A stretch of DNA of 64,000 bases. It comes from Isoetes taiwanensis (taxonomy: Eukaryota; Streptophyta; Lycopodiopsida; Isoetales; Isoetaceae). The notes beneath the pieces are model-generated. The model was not told the origin of the DNA. It saw only the letters and a list, made by a program, of their open reading frames with translations, and did no database searches. The stretch covers positions 2,276,016 through 2,340,015 of the forward strand of contig JAJEKV010000017.1 of the NCBI GenBank assembly GCA_021234155.1. The letters run 5' to 3'. Numbering within the stretch: position 1 is the stretch's first letter; each line of letters begins with the position of its first letter. The position numbers and the translations under genes were made by a program. This document shows, piece after piece, positions 33,739 through 44,714 of the stretch.

Positions 33739-33822
33739 TTGAACAAAGAAAAAAATACAACTCACCAATCAATTATAATTAGTCTGATTTACAAGTTCCT
33801 CACAAGAGGTTACACCATGTCC

Positions 33823-34764
33823 TTACATTTAAAGTGGGATATAACTGCAGATAGGTGTTCAGCCAATCTGAGATTTATGTGGAACTCCCCAATTAACCCC
33901 AAGATTAAATCCTTCATTTGGCAGCTATGGCATAAGGCTCTTGCCACTAACCACAAGAGGTTTAGATTGAATATGACCTTCTCTAATTTGTGTGATAGAT
34001 GTTTGCAGGAGCAGGAAGATGAAGATCACCTCTTTAGAAATTGCCTTTGGTCTGAATGGGTTCTTGAACTGGCAGCTATTGAGTTTAACACTCCACACCT
34101 TTCTGAAACTGCCTTGGTGAGAGATTGGAGAATTTATATCCTCCTTTGGAGGATGTGGAAGGCTAGAAATTCTCTCATCTTTAAAGAAGAGATTGTGTAT
34201 TAAAAGCTGTCATTGAGCGGTCAAAATTTGATATAAAATGGATTAATGAAGTATTAGGGTAACTTATATATTTCTTTGTGCTTTTAGGAAATATTTTGGT
34301 GGGACAAAAGAAGATAGGATGACCCGGATCAATTTGATGATTAATGCAATGTGGCTTGATCAGTTTGGAGCCAACCCTACGATATATCATGGAGATAGCT
34401 GCCCGATCGCATTTGTTCTTGCTTCAGAATTATGATTATGAAGACCGCTCATTTGTGAGGCCGTGGATCTTCTTGGGCGTTTCAACCCAACAAAATTCGG
34501 ACATGCTGGCTATGCGTATTGCCAATCACGCTCGACTTCCAGAGGATTAGGGCGAAAATAGTGCCCATATGGGATATTTCTGACCATCGAACTTGCTGCC
34601 TTTTTTTCTACATGGTGAATGCATGCCTATAATATATGCATTCCTTGATATAATAGTCACTTTTTTGAGACTTAGAGAATGCATACATATAATATTTGCA
34701 TTCTCGCAATTTTTGTACCTACTCTTTCTACTTTAATATATATACTAAGCCTTCAAAAAAAAAA
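33823..34764 (+). mobile_element. 3' end of a LINE (L1-type) retrotransposon, 5'-truncated
   Basis: The open frame ending at 34203 carries the reverse-transcriptase zinc-binding domain typical of plant LINE C termini: RFMWNSPINPKIKSFIWQLW, LCDRCLQEQEDEDHLF and NCLWSEWV, with the C-x-x-C...H...C arrangement. A decayed stretch follows, then an AT-rich 3' UTR with TTTTGTACCTACTCTTTCTA and a run of ten A at 34755-34764. No RT core is present, as expected for 5' truncation on insertion. Confidence 0.8.
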
Positions 34765-34769
34765 TAAAA

Positions 34770-36180
34770 ATTATAATTGTCTAACATAGTCCAGCAACAT
34801 ATAATGCAACTTATTTTATACATTGAACTTTAAAAATGCATGTTCTACCTACATATCACCTCCATCTCAGCAAAAGGTGATGTGGCATATGTCTACATCG
34901 TCAGATCTCTAGTTTTATAAATCAACGGGTAGTAAAATTAAAAAATGGCAAAGAAAATAGAGACGGACATACTAGGCGTTCCCGTTTTGCTGTGCTTCCT
35001 TTCGATTATCATCATCGCATACCTCTGATTTCTTATAAGCTTTCATTCCTCAGCTCGATTCTTCATTTGACTCGAGCCTCTTTTCCTTTCCTGTCTTGCA
35101 AATATGGGTTCTGTTTGATTTCTCCTTCGGTCGTTTCCGTTCCCTCATATTTTTCTTTGTTTTTCTCTCTCTAGCGCATCGGGCTGTTTGCTTTTGATTC
35201 TTCCTTTACTTCTCCTCCTTCAAAAAAGTTTCCACGGCACTTCTCCAATGTTATTTAGGCGTCCTTGGTCTAAGGTTCATAGAAGACCAACGACTGCTCT
35301 GTCGACGTGCTCTACACCAGGTACAAATTCATTTCCTTTACTAGTTATTCATTAGAATGTACCAAAAGCAATATACAACAAATCAATGCATCTCGTTTTT
35401 TGATAGATTCGTATATTCTGGGCTGGTACAAATGGTTCTTTTGAATCATCTTTAGGAAAATCAAAGTATTCTATACATATTTTGGACAGACTGCTAGTTA
35501 GTTGTGCTCCCATTATTTTCATGAAGCTCAAATACAAAGGCATTTTGGCTTCACCTAGCATCACAGCGGACAATGGATAGCTTTGTTGTAGCACTAAAGA
35601 GACTGCTACAATACATATTGTTAGGTAGTTTTATTCAACGTGATGTAATGTTACCTTAGGATGGCTAGTTCATCCCGCAATTCAGCACAATGCTGACATT
35701 CACAGAAAGCAATCTAAACTGACTATGGAACAAGGAAAGGTACTCTTATTTTCTTCCATTTTATATGATTACAACTCTTAGGAAAGACAATCCCAGAGCT
35801 CTACATAGTCCATTGTATGTGTCAATGTATTCTTGAATTGTTTGGCACTTAAACGCCTGGATGCACTTTATTTCATTCTCTAAACTGCATTCTATATTAT
35901 CAAAGAGATTCAACTTTATTCTAAACCTGCGCTTAAAACTTCCACAGATTACCATGAACAATGGTGCATTTTGCGAAGCCAACTCTAGATCAAAATCCTC
36001 AGACATGTTCTAACAGTAGTCAAAAATTTGTGGGGCCATTAATAATGGATTAACTTCATGCATGAATTCATGCTCTTGGTAATTATGCAATTAGATGTCA
36101 TAAGAAAGATGATCCAACATTTCTTTCTATTGCATTAACCACAACAAATACAATTCAATTTATACTACTTTGCCCTATTT
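34770..36180. other. Intergenic DNA with one candidate first exon
   Basis: At 35248-35320 a plus-strand ATG opens MLFRRPWSKVHRRPTTALST and ends at a good donor (CACCAG/GTACAAAT). The arginine-rich, acid-free peptide would suit an organelle transit peptide. No downstream exon was found. Open frames on the minus strand at 35352-35594 and 35761-36006 were not recognised. Confidence 0.25.
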
Positions 36181-36306
36181 TTCTATGCCTTTATTTTCTA
36201 TAGCCTCTGGCGTGCCTTTTTGCTAGTTTAGTGATTTTTATAATATCTATTTGGGAAAATACTTAAGAATTAAGGGCATTTTGGGAATTTAGAAAATACA
36301 AACGGC
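36181..36306. repeat. Mosaic of two dispersed repeats
   Basis: 36181-36229 is about 90% identical, inverted, to 50664-50713 (common core CTCTGGCGTGCCTTTTTGCT). 36245-36306 is inverted relative to 30150-30240. Both are in non-coding DNA. Confidence 0.75.
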
Positions 36307-37460
36307 TTTTGATTTAAACCATTTCATCCTCCGTGAGGAGCACCTTTTTTTTTTCGTTTTTTTGTGTTTATGTGGAGAGACTTTATTTTGCATGGTAATG
36401 TGGCCGCGATGAAGAATGGTAGTTTTGTTACATATGATTGTTTAAGGTCAGGTCACATATTCGTATAGAAATACGTATGTTGGTGATGCTGGCATCTGGA
36501 ATGCGTTTTGGAAACCTACGTGGAAATGTGGAAGAAGGGGCTGCGATCTAGATTGGGTCGGGTGTGGAGGCGGCTGCAGGTGTCGGGTGTGCAGGAGGAT
36601 GCTAATTCGGGCGACGTCAGGTGGCGATTCCCCTAATCCGGCTGCATCAGATGTGCATCAGGTGTCAAATTTGTTGGCTCGGTGTGTGGCGAGGTAACCG
36701 GGCGGGAGATGGCGTCTTCTGGGTGGTGGCTTTGTGGTATTTCAAAGATGGGTGAGCATCTAGGGTGGATCGACCTACACAGAACAGAGGTTAGAATCCT
36801 GGCCCCATTTCTTGTCTGTTTTCAGTTGTTGATCCATGATTTTAGGCCTTAACAACTCATGATTCCTTTCTCTATTGAATGATATGCAGCTGGAGGAACA
36901 GATTTCGCATTAGGCAGTGAAGTGCCATATGTGTTTCAGCAATAAATTAGTTTTGGCCGGTTGTACATTGTCTTGAAAGGAATTTTTGTCCAAGCCCTCA
37001 ACTCAAATGCAGCTTACAGTCATCAAGAAATATTTTTGTTCACACACTTCATTGGACTAATGCAACAACAGACCAGTACACTTCTCATCCTTCAAACTTG
37101 CCCTGTGTTATAGGTTCGGTAGAAATGAGGCCTGCTTAGGAAGTAGATTCTATATGAAGGGAAAACTGTACAAGCAGTATTTTAAGTAAAAATAATTGGC
37201 TTTCATGCGTTGAACGTTATGTCTGTTGCTTCATTGCTTTTTGCAGTCATTAATATTTAGCAGCTTGGGTATAGGTTCTGAGTTAGCAAGGTATGGATTT
37301 GATGCAACATATGGCTGGCAGTATACAGGAATGGAGCGGTGCTTACTAATTTTTATTGATAAGCTGTTCTGATAAATTGCTTTACCATATTTTTTTCCTT
37401 TTGACATTTTGCACTTGCAAATCCAAAAGCCCCTTTTCATCCTGTTCGTTGCATTCTCTT

Positions 37461-37814
37461 ACTAACATCTGCAGGCTTTTATAGGGCTTTGGCCCCTGGG
37501 CATAAGGGAGACCCCCTACACTGGGATCTCCCTTATACTCGAATGAGCATTGGCATTGCGTTGTTCTTTCTATTGTGTTTGCAGTGTTTTTGTTTATGCA
37601 GTTTGATATGCATGGCCCCAGGCCACATGTACATTCTCCGAGCCTGTGAATATATGAATCCTGTTGCTTCATGCTATGTCTTGTACATGCTTTGCGCTTT
37701 CCATTTGGTTACTAACATTTGCAGGGTTGAAGAGGGCTTTGGCCCCTGGACATAAGGGAGACCCCCTGCACCGGGATCTCCCTTATGCTCGGATGAACAT
37801 TGGCATTGCGTTGG
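37461..37814. repeat. Direct duplication, 250-bp period, each copy with a hairpin
   Basis: 37461-37564 and 37711-37814 are about 85-90% identical (ACTAACAT(C/T)TGCAGG ... TGGCATTGCGTTG). Each carries the stem ATAAGGGAGA/TCTCCCTTAT (37502-37511 with 37527-37536; 37752-37761 with 37777-37786) around a 15-base loop. TTTGCAGG could also be a splice acceptor used by the PPR transcript. Confidence 0.85.
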
Positions 37815-37874
37815 GGTTCAATTCCCCAAGCTCACTAACGAATCGTGTTTGTTGGTTTCCAGGAAACGAAGAAA

Positions 37875-37969
37875 GAGCCATGTATAGGATCATCGAATGC
37901 ATGCCATTGACAACTGGATCTTGGAGTCGTAGTCAATGGCATGTGTTCGATGGCTCCTATGCATGGGCC
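37875..37969 (+). ncRNA. Long imperfect hairpin, candidate small-RNA precursor
   Basis: The 5' arm (37875-37911) pairs with the 3' arm (37932-37969) over about 37 bases with four or five mismatches or G-U pairs and a 20-base loop. The inner stem is CATGCCATTGAC/GTCAATGGCATG. Length and near-perfect pairing fit a plant miRNA or young inverted-duplication precursor. Part of the 3' arm (TGGCTCCTATGCATGGGC) faintly resembles miR160 but does not match it. No expression evidence. Confidence 0.35.
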
Positions 37970-38576
37970 GAACGTGGAACACAGGTAAGGCATGGGCATT
38001 GGATATCTGGAGTTCGATTCCACAGGCTCTACTTATTGTTTTTTTTGTTTTTTGAGGGACGTCAAGAATTTATATTATGTAAAGAAGAAAATACACAGGG
38101 AAGGATTAGATGAGGTGGAAATAATCCCCCCAAATCCTATCCTTCTCCTCATCTGGTAAGTTAGAAACTTGAAATTGATTATATAACCTAGACTTGACTT
38201 CTTGGAGCAAAGACTGAGCAGTAGAGAACTTCCCCCCATGAAAGATGACCTGGTTCCTTCTCTTCCAGATGGCTCTACTTATTGTTTTCCTATTGTACTG
38301 TATTGCATTGTTCTTTTCCTACTATACTGCATTGCATTGAAAATACCCTTTTATGTAATGGTCTTTGCCTTAATAATGTCCCTCTCATGGCCGGGTCAAC
38401 TGGGGCGAGTTTGACTTGCAAGGACTCAGTTTGTACTCTGGATTTAAGGGGAGGGAATATGCGCTGCAATCCAATGGACAAAAAGCCATAATAAACGAGT
38501 TAGCCATAATACAAGACTTTATTTTGCATGGTAATTGCAGGCCTGAAGGCTTCAATTTCGAACCTATTTCGAACCT

Positions 38577-41500
38577 ATGCTGGCTAAGAGATCACATGTG
38601 CTTCGACGATTTCGGAAGGCAAGGAGCAAACATACCAACGTTTCCTACCTTGTAACAGGTCAGCTTAGCGGATACTCTTTTTCAGCAGACGGTCCTACAC
38701 ATTGGCACGGAAAGGCTGACTTTACATCTGCTAATCAACACAGGATTTCGATAACCAGAAATGAAGCATACTTGCTTCTGCAAGAGTGCATAAAAAGAAA
38801 TGATTTGGAATGTGGCAGGAGACTGCAGTTTTTAATGCTTCAGAACGGGCTTGATTCTGTTGCTCCTTTAGGGGACCATCTCATTAGGCTCTTTGCTAAC
38901 CATGAAACTCTGATTGAAGCAAATCAAGCATTCAAGAAAATTGCAGAACCAAGCCTTTATACTTGGTGTGCAATTATTTTGGCAAACACCAAGTTGGGCC
39001 AAGCTGAAACGGGCCTTGATTTCTATAGCAGGCCTGGATTTCTGGCTTTGGGATCCGATAAATACGTTCATGTTGCTATTCTAAAGGCTTGCACTATAAC
39101 AAAGGCACTTGCATTTGGGAGAAAAACCCATTATCAAATTTCCGAAGTTTCTTTGCAAGTAGATGTTGTTGTGGGGAGTGCGTTGGTTGATATGTATGCC
39201 AAGTGTGGGCAACTAGGTGAAGCATGGGAAGTCTTTGACAAATTGATAGATAAAGATGTGGTATCATGGAATGCAATAATCACAGGATTTGCAGATCATG
39301 GCAAACCACATCTTGCTCTAGAATGTCTCGAGTTGATGCAACAAGAAGGTATAAGTCCAAACGAAGTAACCTTTTCCAATGCTTTGAGAGCATGTGCTAG
39401 ATTAGGATCATTAGAACAGGGAAAGACCATCCATGACAAAGTCAGGAGATCTTCAATTAAAATAGATAATGTATTAGCGAATACTTTAATTGATATGTAT
39501 GCTAAGTGTGGAAGTTTAGAGAAGGCTCATGAAGTGTTCGAGAAGCTTCCATATCCAGATTTGGTACTCTGGAATACAATTCTTGCAGGTTATACACAAC
39601 ATAGTGAAGGTTATCTGGCATTAGAATGTTTTTATAACATGCAACTAGAATGCCTGAAACCAAATGAGGTCACATTTTCAAGCATCTTAAGTGCTTGTGC
39701 TATAGGTTCATTCGATCAAGGAAAACTTGTTCATGGGCTGATCATCCAGAGTGGATACAAGGTAGATGTTGTTATGGGCAACACTTTGGTCAACATGTAT
39801 GCCAAATGTGGTAGACTAAAGGAAGCTCGCAAAGTTTTTGAATTATATCCAAATCAAAATGTGGCCACTTGGAATACAATGATTGCAGGATATGCACTGC
39901 ATTCAGAAGGTGGCATGGCTCTACAATGTTTTGGGGATATGGAGCAGAAGGGGATATGTCCAAATGAAATTACATTTGTTAGTGTCATGAAAGCATGTGG
40001 GAGCTTAGGAGCAATGGCATGTGGTAGACTTGTCCACAGCCGGATGGCAAGTTGTGGTCTCCAATTCGATGTCGTCCTAGGTAGCTCTATAGTTGACATG
40101 TATATTAAATGTGAAAGCCTGGATGAGGCGCACAAGGTTTTTGAGAAAATAAATCAAAATGTGGTATCATGGGGTGCAATGATTGCTGGATATGTTCAGC
40201 ATGGATTTGGCTCTTTGGCTCTAGAGTGTTTTGAAGACATGCAAATGAAGGGCATAATCCCCAACCTAGTCATATTTTTGAGCGTTTTAAAAGCATGTGC
40301 TAGTATATGTGCACTAGAGAAGGGACGGGTTATCCATCAGCACATAATTGCATGTGCACTAACATTAAACCCTCCTGTGAGCAATACTCTAATTGACATG
40401 TATGCAAAATGTGGAAGCTTAGAAGAGGCACAAGGAATCTTCGAGAAGTTATCTGATCAAGATACCGTTTCATGGAATGTGATGATGGCACAATATGCAC
40501 AGCATGGGAAAGGGCTGCTGTCGCTGGAGTGCTTTGAGCAGATGCAAGAAGAAGGCATAAGTATAAATGAAGTTACATTCTTGAGTGCACTTGGGGCATG
40601 TGCTAGCATAAAAGACATTATTATGGGTCGATTTCTCCATGCAATGGTTGCCAAGGTTGGAATGCAATCGGATCTAATTGTGGGAAGCACTTTGGTGGAT
40701 ATGTATGCTAAATGTGCAAGCCTAAATGAGGCGTATAATAGTTTCTACAAGTTGCCACAACGGGATGTAGTTTCATGGAATGGACTGATCTCAGCATATG
40801 CTCAGCAGGAGGAAAGCTTTCTAGCTTTGCAATGTCTTGTAAAAATGGAACAGGAAGGAATAGTACCAAATGAAATCACCGTTTCAATTGCTCTAAAAGC
40901 ATGTGCAAATGCAGGAGCCATAGAACAGGGAAGACTCGTTCATCGCAAAATCATTGAATGGAAATTTGACTCAGATATTATTGTAAATAGTAGTCTAGTT
41001 GACATGTATGCTAGGTGTGGAAGCCTAGAAGAAGCACAGAGGGTTTTTAATCAAATGCGAGAGAAAGATCTAGTATTGTGGAACACAGTTATTGCAGGTT
41101 ATTCTCAGCATGACGAAGGTCTTTTGGCCATAGAATGCTATGCAAAAATGCAAGAGGAAGGGGTGAAGCCTAATGAAATTACATATTTGAGCATCTTGAG
41201 AGCATGTAGCACTCTAGGAGCAGTTGAACATGCTAGGCATATTCATAATGCAATTAGGGAATCTGGCCTCCAATTAGATCTTGCCATTGGAAGCGCCTTG
41301 ATCGATACATACGCAAAGTGTGGTAGTTTAGAGAAGGCGCTTGAGCTTTTTATGAGTTTTCCCAATAGAGACCTTATGGCATGGGGCGCAATGCTTGCAG
41401 GCTATGCACAGCATGGAGAAGGTTTTCTGGCTTTAGAATGTTTCAAGAATATGCAACAAGGCGGTATAATTCCAGATGAAATGTCGCTTACAAGTATTCT

Positions 41501-41858
41501 CATTGCCTGCAGTCGGGCAGGCTTAGTGGATGAAGGCATCTGGCATTTTCAAACCATGATAGGACATCATAGTACTAAAACAACCACCGCCCATTATATC
41601 TGCATAGTTGATCTTTTGGGACGTGCAGGCTTCCTTAATGAGGCAGAAGATTTACTTCTTTCCATTTACCAAAATGATGTCGCTGGATGGATGTCTTTAC
41701 TTAGTGCCTGCAGGATGCAAGGACATATTGATCTTGGAATGCGTTGTTTCAGTCAAATTGATTCTTTGGGTAATGACTCTTCATCTGGCTATGTTCTCCT
41801 GTCTAACATATACGCAGATGCTGAGATCCAAGACTTTCTTTCCTCAAAGGAAGCGTAA
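38577..41858 (+). CDS. Large PLS-class pentatricopeptide repeat protein, 1093 aa
   Basis: Predicted organellar RNA-binding protein, a single open exon. ATG 38577 is preceded in frame by TGA at 38544, supporting this start unless an upstream exon is spliced in. The N terminus MLAKRSHVLRRFRKARSKHT is basic and acid-free, suiting a transit peptide. From residue ~60 the protein is built of about ten P-L-S triplets, marked by eight or more (V/I)DMYAKCGSLEEA-type motifs, the matching VVSWNAMIAGYAQHG motifs and FEDMQxxGIxPNxxTF motifs. The last ones are SRAGLVDEG, VDLLGRAGFLNEAE and SSGYVLLSNIY (start of E1). It ends in EIQDFLSSKEA without E2 or DYW. In the next frame after the stop the reading KMRGNWNR resembles the start of an E2 motif, so the truncated end may come from a frameshift. 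Editing by this protein would require a DYW domain in trans. It shares architecture and end point with the gene at 3077. Confidence 0.95.
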   Translation: MLAKRSHVLRRFRKARSKHTNVSYLVTGQLSGYSFSADGPTHWHGKADFTSANQHRISITRNEAYLLLQECIKRNDLECGRRLQFLMLQNGLDSVAPLGDHLIRLFANHETLIEANQAFKKIAEPSLYTWCAIILANTKLGQAETGLDFYSRPGFLALGSDKYVHVAILKACTITKALAFGRKTHYQISEVSLQVDVVVGSALVDMYAKCGQLGEAWEVFDKLIDKDVVSWNAIITGFADHGKPHLALECLELMQQEGISPNEVTFSNALRACARLGSLEQGKTIHDKVRRSSIKIDNVLANTLIDMYAKCGSLEKAHEVFEKLPYPDLVLWNTILAGYTQHSEGYLALECFYNMQLECLKPNEVTFSSILSACAIGSFDQGKLVHGLIIQSGYKVDVVMGNTLVNMYAKCGRLKEARKVFELYPNQNVATWNTMIAGYALHSEGGMALQCFGDMEQKGICPNEITFVSVMKACGSLGAMACGRLVHSRMASCGLQFDVVLGSSIVDMYIKCESLDEAHKVFEKINQNVVSWGAMIAGYVQHGFGSLALECFEDMQMKGIIPNLVIFLSVLKACASICALEKGRVIHQHIIACALTLNPPVSNTLIDMYAKCGSLEEAQGIFEKLSDQDTVSWNVMMAQYAQHGKGLLSLECFEQMQEEGISINEVTFLSALGACASIKDIIMGRFLHAMVAKVGMQSDLIVGSTLVDMYAKCASLNEAYNSFYKLPQRDVVSWNGLISAYAQQEESFLALQCLVKMEQEGIVPNEITVSIALKACANAGAIEQGRLVHRKIIEWKFDSDIIVNSSLVDMYARCGSLEEAQRVFNQMREKDLVLWNTVIAGYSQHDEGLLAIECYAKMQEEGVKPNEITYLSILRACSTLGAVEHARHIHNAIRESGLQLDLAIGSALIDTYAKCGSLEKALELFMSFPNRDLMAWGAMLAGYAQHGEGFLALECFKNMQQGGIIPDEMSLTSILIACSRAGLVDEGIWHFQTMIGHHSTKTTTAHYICIVDLLGRAGFLNEAEDLLLSIYQNDVAGWMSLLSACRMQGHIDLGMRCFSQIDSLGNDSSSGYVLLSNIYADAEIQDFLSSKEA

Positions 41859-42723
41859 AGAGTCACAAAATGAGAGGAAACTGGAACAGAATTTCCAGAG
41901 ATCCCAATATGACTGACGTCTCTTGCTACGCAAACTTCTAAGCCGGTGCCCAAGTAAGAATCTTGTACGTTTGAACAAATGAATGCATGACATCAAGCAT
42001 GGAGAAAGTCTTGTGATGCATATGTAATGGGAGCTCATACTGCTTCATAGAATTCCTTTTATTGTTATTAATAATCTGGCATTTTCAGCATGTGGTTGAC
42101 TATTGATGAAAGTTGGATCAGTTGTCTTCAACTTCTGGGTTCTGCAAGGGAGCAAACATCGTGATCTTAATTGTTAGCTGGATGCTGGCCCTAATTACAG
42201 GCAAATAGCTGGAGATGGCAATAAAAGATGATTCTACTACTCAGCAATAAAAGATGATTCTACTAAGACAGAATATCAGATTTTTGCTTTCATAATATTA
42301 AAGCATGTCCTGATCTTCTATATTGTGTGGAAAGAATAATATCATAGAGCAAGGAATTTGGATCAGTGATTAGACACGTCCACTCTCAGGTATAGTTGTA
42401 TTATAGAGCTTCTCTCTAATAAACTCACAAGAAGGGGCCATGAATGGCCTTAGAAGTTTGCAGAGAATTCAGCAAAATTGCCAGGACAACTTCATCTTTC
42501 TACAAATCGGAAATAAGATGGCAGATGAAGATAGAGCTTCTGATTAAGAGCTTCTGATTAAGTATTTGGTGGCAACAAAGTGGAGATAAAGAAAAGTTGT
42601 GACATGGTTTTATACAGTCATTATTTTGGAATACGCGTCAAACTAACTATTCATGCCAATCAAAACGGCAAACTTAAGGAAGCTTGATAAGGAACATTCA
42701 ACAGGGGGAAGTGCATTCCAGGG

Positions 42724-43065
42724 ATGCAGTTAAGAAAATCTGGCCTCCAATTAGATCTTGCAATTGGGAGCGCCTTGATAGATACATATACAAAGTGTGG
42801 TGGCCTAAGGAAGGAGTCGCATGAGCTTCTTATGAATCCAGACCTTTTGTGGCATGGGGCCAGCTATGCACAGCATGGAGGTGTCTAAGGTTTCCTAGAA
42901 TGTTTCAAAAATACGCAACAAGGTGGGATAGTTCCAGATGAAATGTCACTACAGGTACAACTTAGTGGATGAAGGCATCTGACATCTTCAAACTATGATA
43001 GGACACCATAGTGCTAACAGCAACTACATCTGATTATATCTGCATAGTTGATCTTTTGGGAGACG
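42724..43065 (+). pseudogene. Broken duplicate of the PPR gene 3' end
   Basis: Nearly collinear with 41254-41632 of the upstream PPR gene: TCTGGCCTCCAATTAGATCT, GATACATA(C/T)...AAGTGTGG, GGCATGGGGC, CAGCATGGAG, TCCAGATGAAATGTC, TTAGTGGATGAAGGCATCTG and ATAGTTGATCTTTTGGGA all recur. Several indels (near 42800, 42860, 42950) destroy the frame, so no product is expected. It lies 0.87 kb downstream on the same strand, so it probably arose by tandem duplication and is now decaying. Confidence 0.92.
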
Positions 43066-43241
43066 AGGTTTACTTTTACCCAACTCTATAAGGGCCTGGC
43101 GTGCGCTAGAGGTGTAGGAGGAGTCAGACCTATACAATAGTCCACAAAGAATGACTGGGTATTCAATATCTCTTAAGCCTCTTATACTAGTTTGGCCAAA
43201 TCTTGTGGGACATACACTAACCCTTACCCATTCCCATTATC

Positions 43242-43305
43242 TGTATCATCTACAAAATAGAAGTTGGACCGCTTGTATCATCTACAAAATAGAAGTTGGA
43301 TCGCT
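43242..43305. repeat. Tandem repeat, 2 x 32 bp
   Basis: TGTATCATCTACAAAATAG... repeated at 43242 and 43274 with one difference. Confidence 0.9.
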
Positions 43306-43684
43306 GGAATCATTCCCATTGCGCCACATGCCCCGTCTCTACATCACGGAATAGAACTTGGGGTGGAGATTCTGGCTATGCTGTGAAAAAACTCCTCAAA
43401 ACATGTAAATGGTCAATGATTGCTCACGGGAAGAAATGGCAGAAGGATTCAAAAGCAGCTTGAGACTGCATCCTGATGATGGAGCTGCACATGGAACAAG
43501 AAGCCAAGAATAGGGCAAAATACAAGAACATAGCAATATTATGGCGACAAGAAGCCAAGAATGGGGCAATATTCGAAGCTCATTTTTCACTCAGAAGGTT
43601 TAGAAGCTAAAATCAAAGAAAAATCTAGCTTTTCAAATTCTATTTCGTGGTGGAACGAAAGTCTGTCCTTGATACGACACTTCA

Positions 43685-43815
43685 ACTACCGTGCTCCAAC
43701 CAACTGGACAAAAGTGTCTAGACGTTGAGGTTTGACTCTTTATATATTAACTATCGTGTCCCAACCAACTTAGCAAAAGTGTCTAGACGTTGGAGGTTGA
43801 CCCTCTATATTTAAT
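43685..43815. repeat. Tandem repeat, 2 x 65 bp, plus a distant third copy
   Basis: ACTA(C/T)CGTG...CAACCAACT...AAAAGTGTCTAGACGTTG at 43685 and 43750. A more diverged copy of the second half lies near 44050-44110 (ATGTTTAGATGTTGAGGTTTG). Confidence 0.85.
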
Positions 43816-43893
43816 AATTCGGTGCTGACTTTTCAATATTTACTTGAGTGGTCCCTATGGCTCCCAAATTATATCAATTCCTCCCCCACTCGA

Positions 43894-44003
43894 AATGCTC
43901 CCAAACCATTTGGTAAGGACTTACATCGTCTGCCTTAAACCAATTGGGAATGCTCCCAAACTATTTGGTAAGGACTTACATCGTCTGCCTTAACCAATTA
44001 ACC
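43894..44003. repeat. Tandem repeat, 2 x 55 bp
   Basis: AATGCTCCCAAAC(C/T)ATTTGG followed by TAAGGACTTACATCGTCTGC occurs at 43894 and 43949. Confidence 0.9.
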
Positions 44004-44520
44004 AATTGGGGTGCTTCCATGGCGATTTGAATTTGAGATTTGACGCTAATATCATAAGGGCAAAAAATGTTTAGATGTTGAGGTTTGATCTTCTACATAT
44101 GATAATTAGGTGCTGCCTTCCCATCTCCATGGCCCCCAAGCCATATCTGTCCCCCATTCTGCCACCACAAGAGATCCATTCTCGGCTACCACCAGTTGTG
44201 GCCCCTCCTACTGTGGCAAAATGGGGTTCGAGACTTTCCTTCCTCATACAATTAGAGTTTGGACCTAGCACATGAGCTGCATGTGCAAAATCTAAGGGTT
44301 CTAATTGAGATCCATGCTACTGCCCTTAGTTAGCAACCCAGGTTTTAAAACTGCCGAATGCATAGTCAATATCAACCATATATAACTCGTCATATAATAA
44401 ACTGTAATGGAAGACCACACATTTAATCTTAAGCTAAGCATCTAAGCATCCATGGTAGATGTATGTTTCTAACATGATCAAAGAATAACATCTTCGTATC
44501 TCTCAAAAGTCATGTTAAAA

Positions 44521-44640
44521 CTAGGGAAAACTACAAAATACCCTTATGTTTTGACAAATTTCATGACATACCCTTGAGTTATCATAAATTTTTGTAATGC
44601 CCGTGGTCAACGTATCTGGCTCTGTAGAATTTTGTATATC
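44521..44640. repeat. Foldback-family terminus
   Basis: CTAGGGAAAACTACAAAATA followed by CCCTTATGTTTTGACAAATT matches the ends of the element at 10562-11798. The opposite, inverted end was not found nearby, so this is a truncated copy. It abuts a broken gene fragment. Confidence 0.8.
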
Positions 44641-44714
44641 ATCAAATGCCGTTGTATTTTATGTATTTTATACAAAGCCCTTCTGAATGGATGTGCTTTT
44701 TCAAATAAATGCAA

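Noticed and set aside
37950-37969. MIR160 locus
   Set aside because: TGGCTCCTATGCATGGGC shares only part of the miR160 sequence and lies on the wrong arm; no claim of identity is justified.
38005-38027. tRNA gene or SINE B-box (GAGTTCGATTCC)
   Set aside because: The T-loop-like word is present, but the T stem does not pair and no acceptor stem, anticodon arm or convincing A-box was found.
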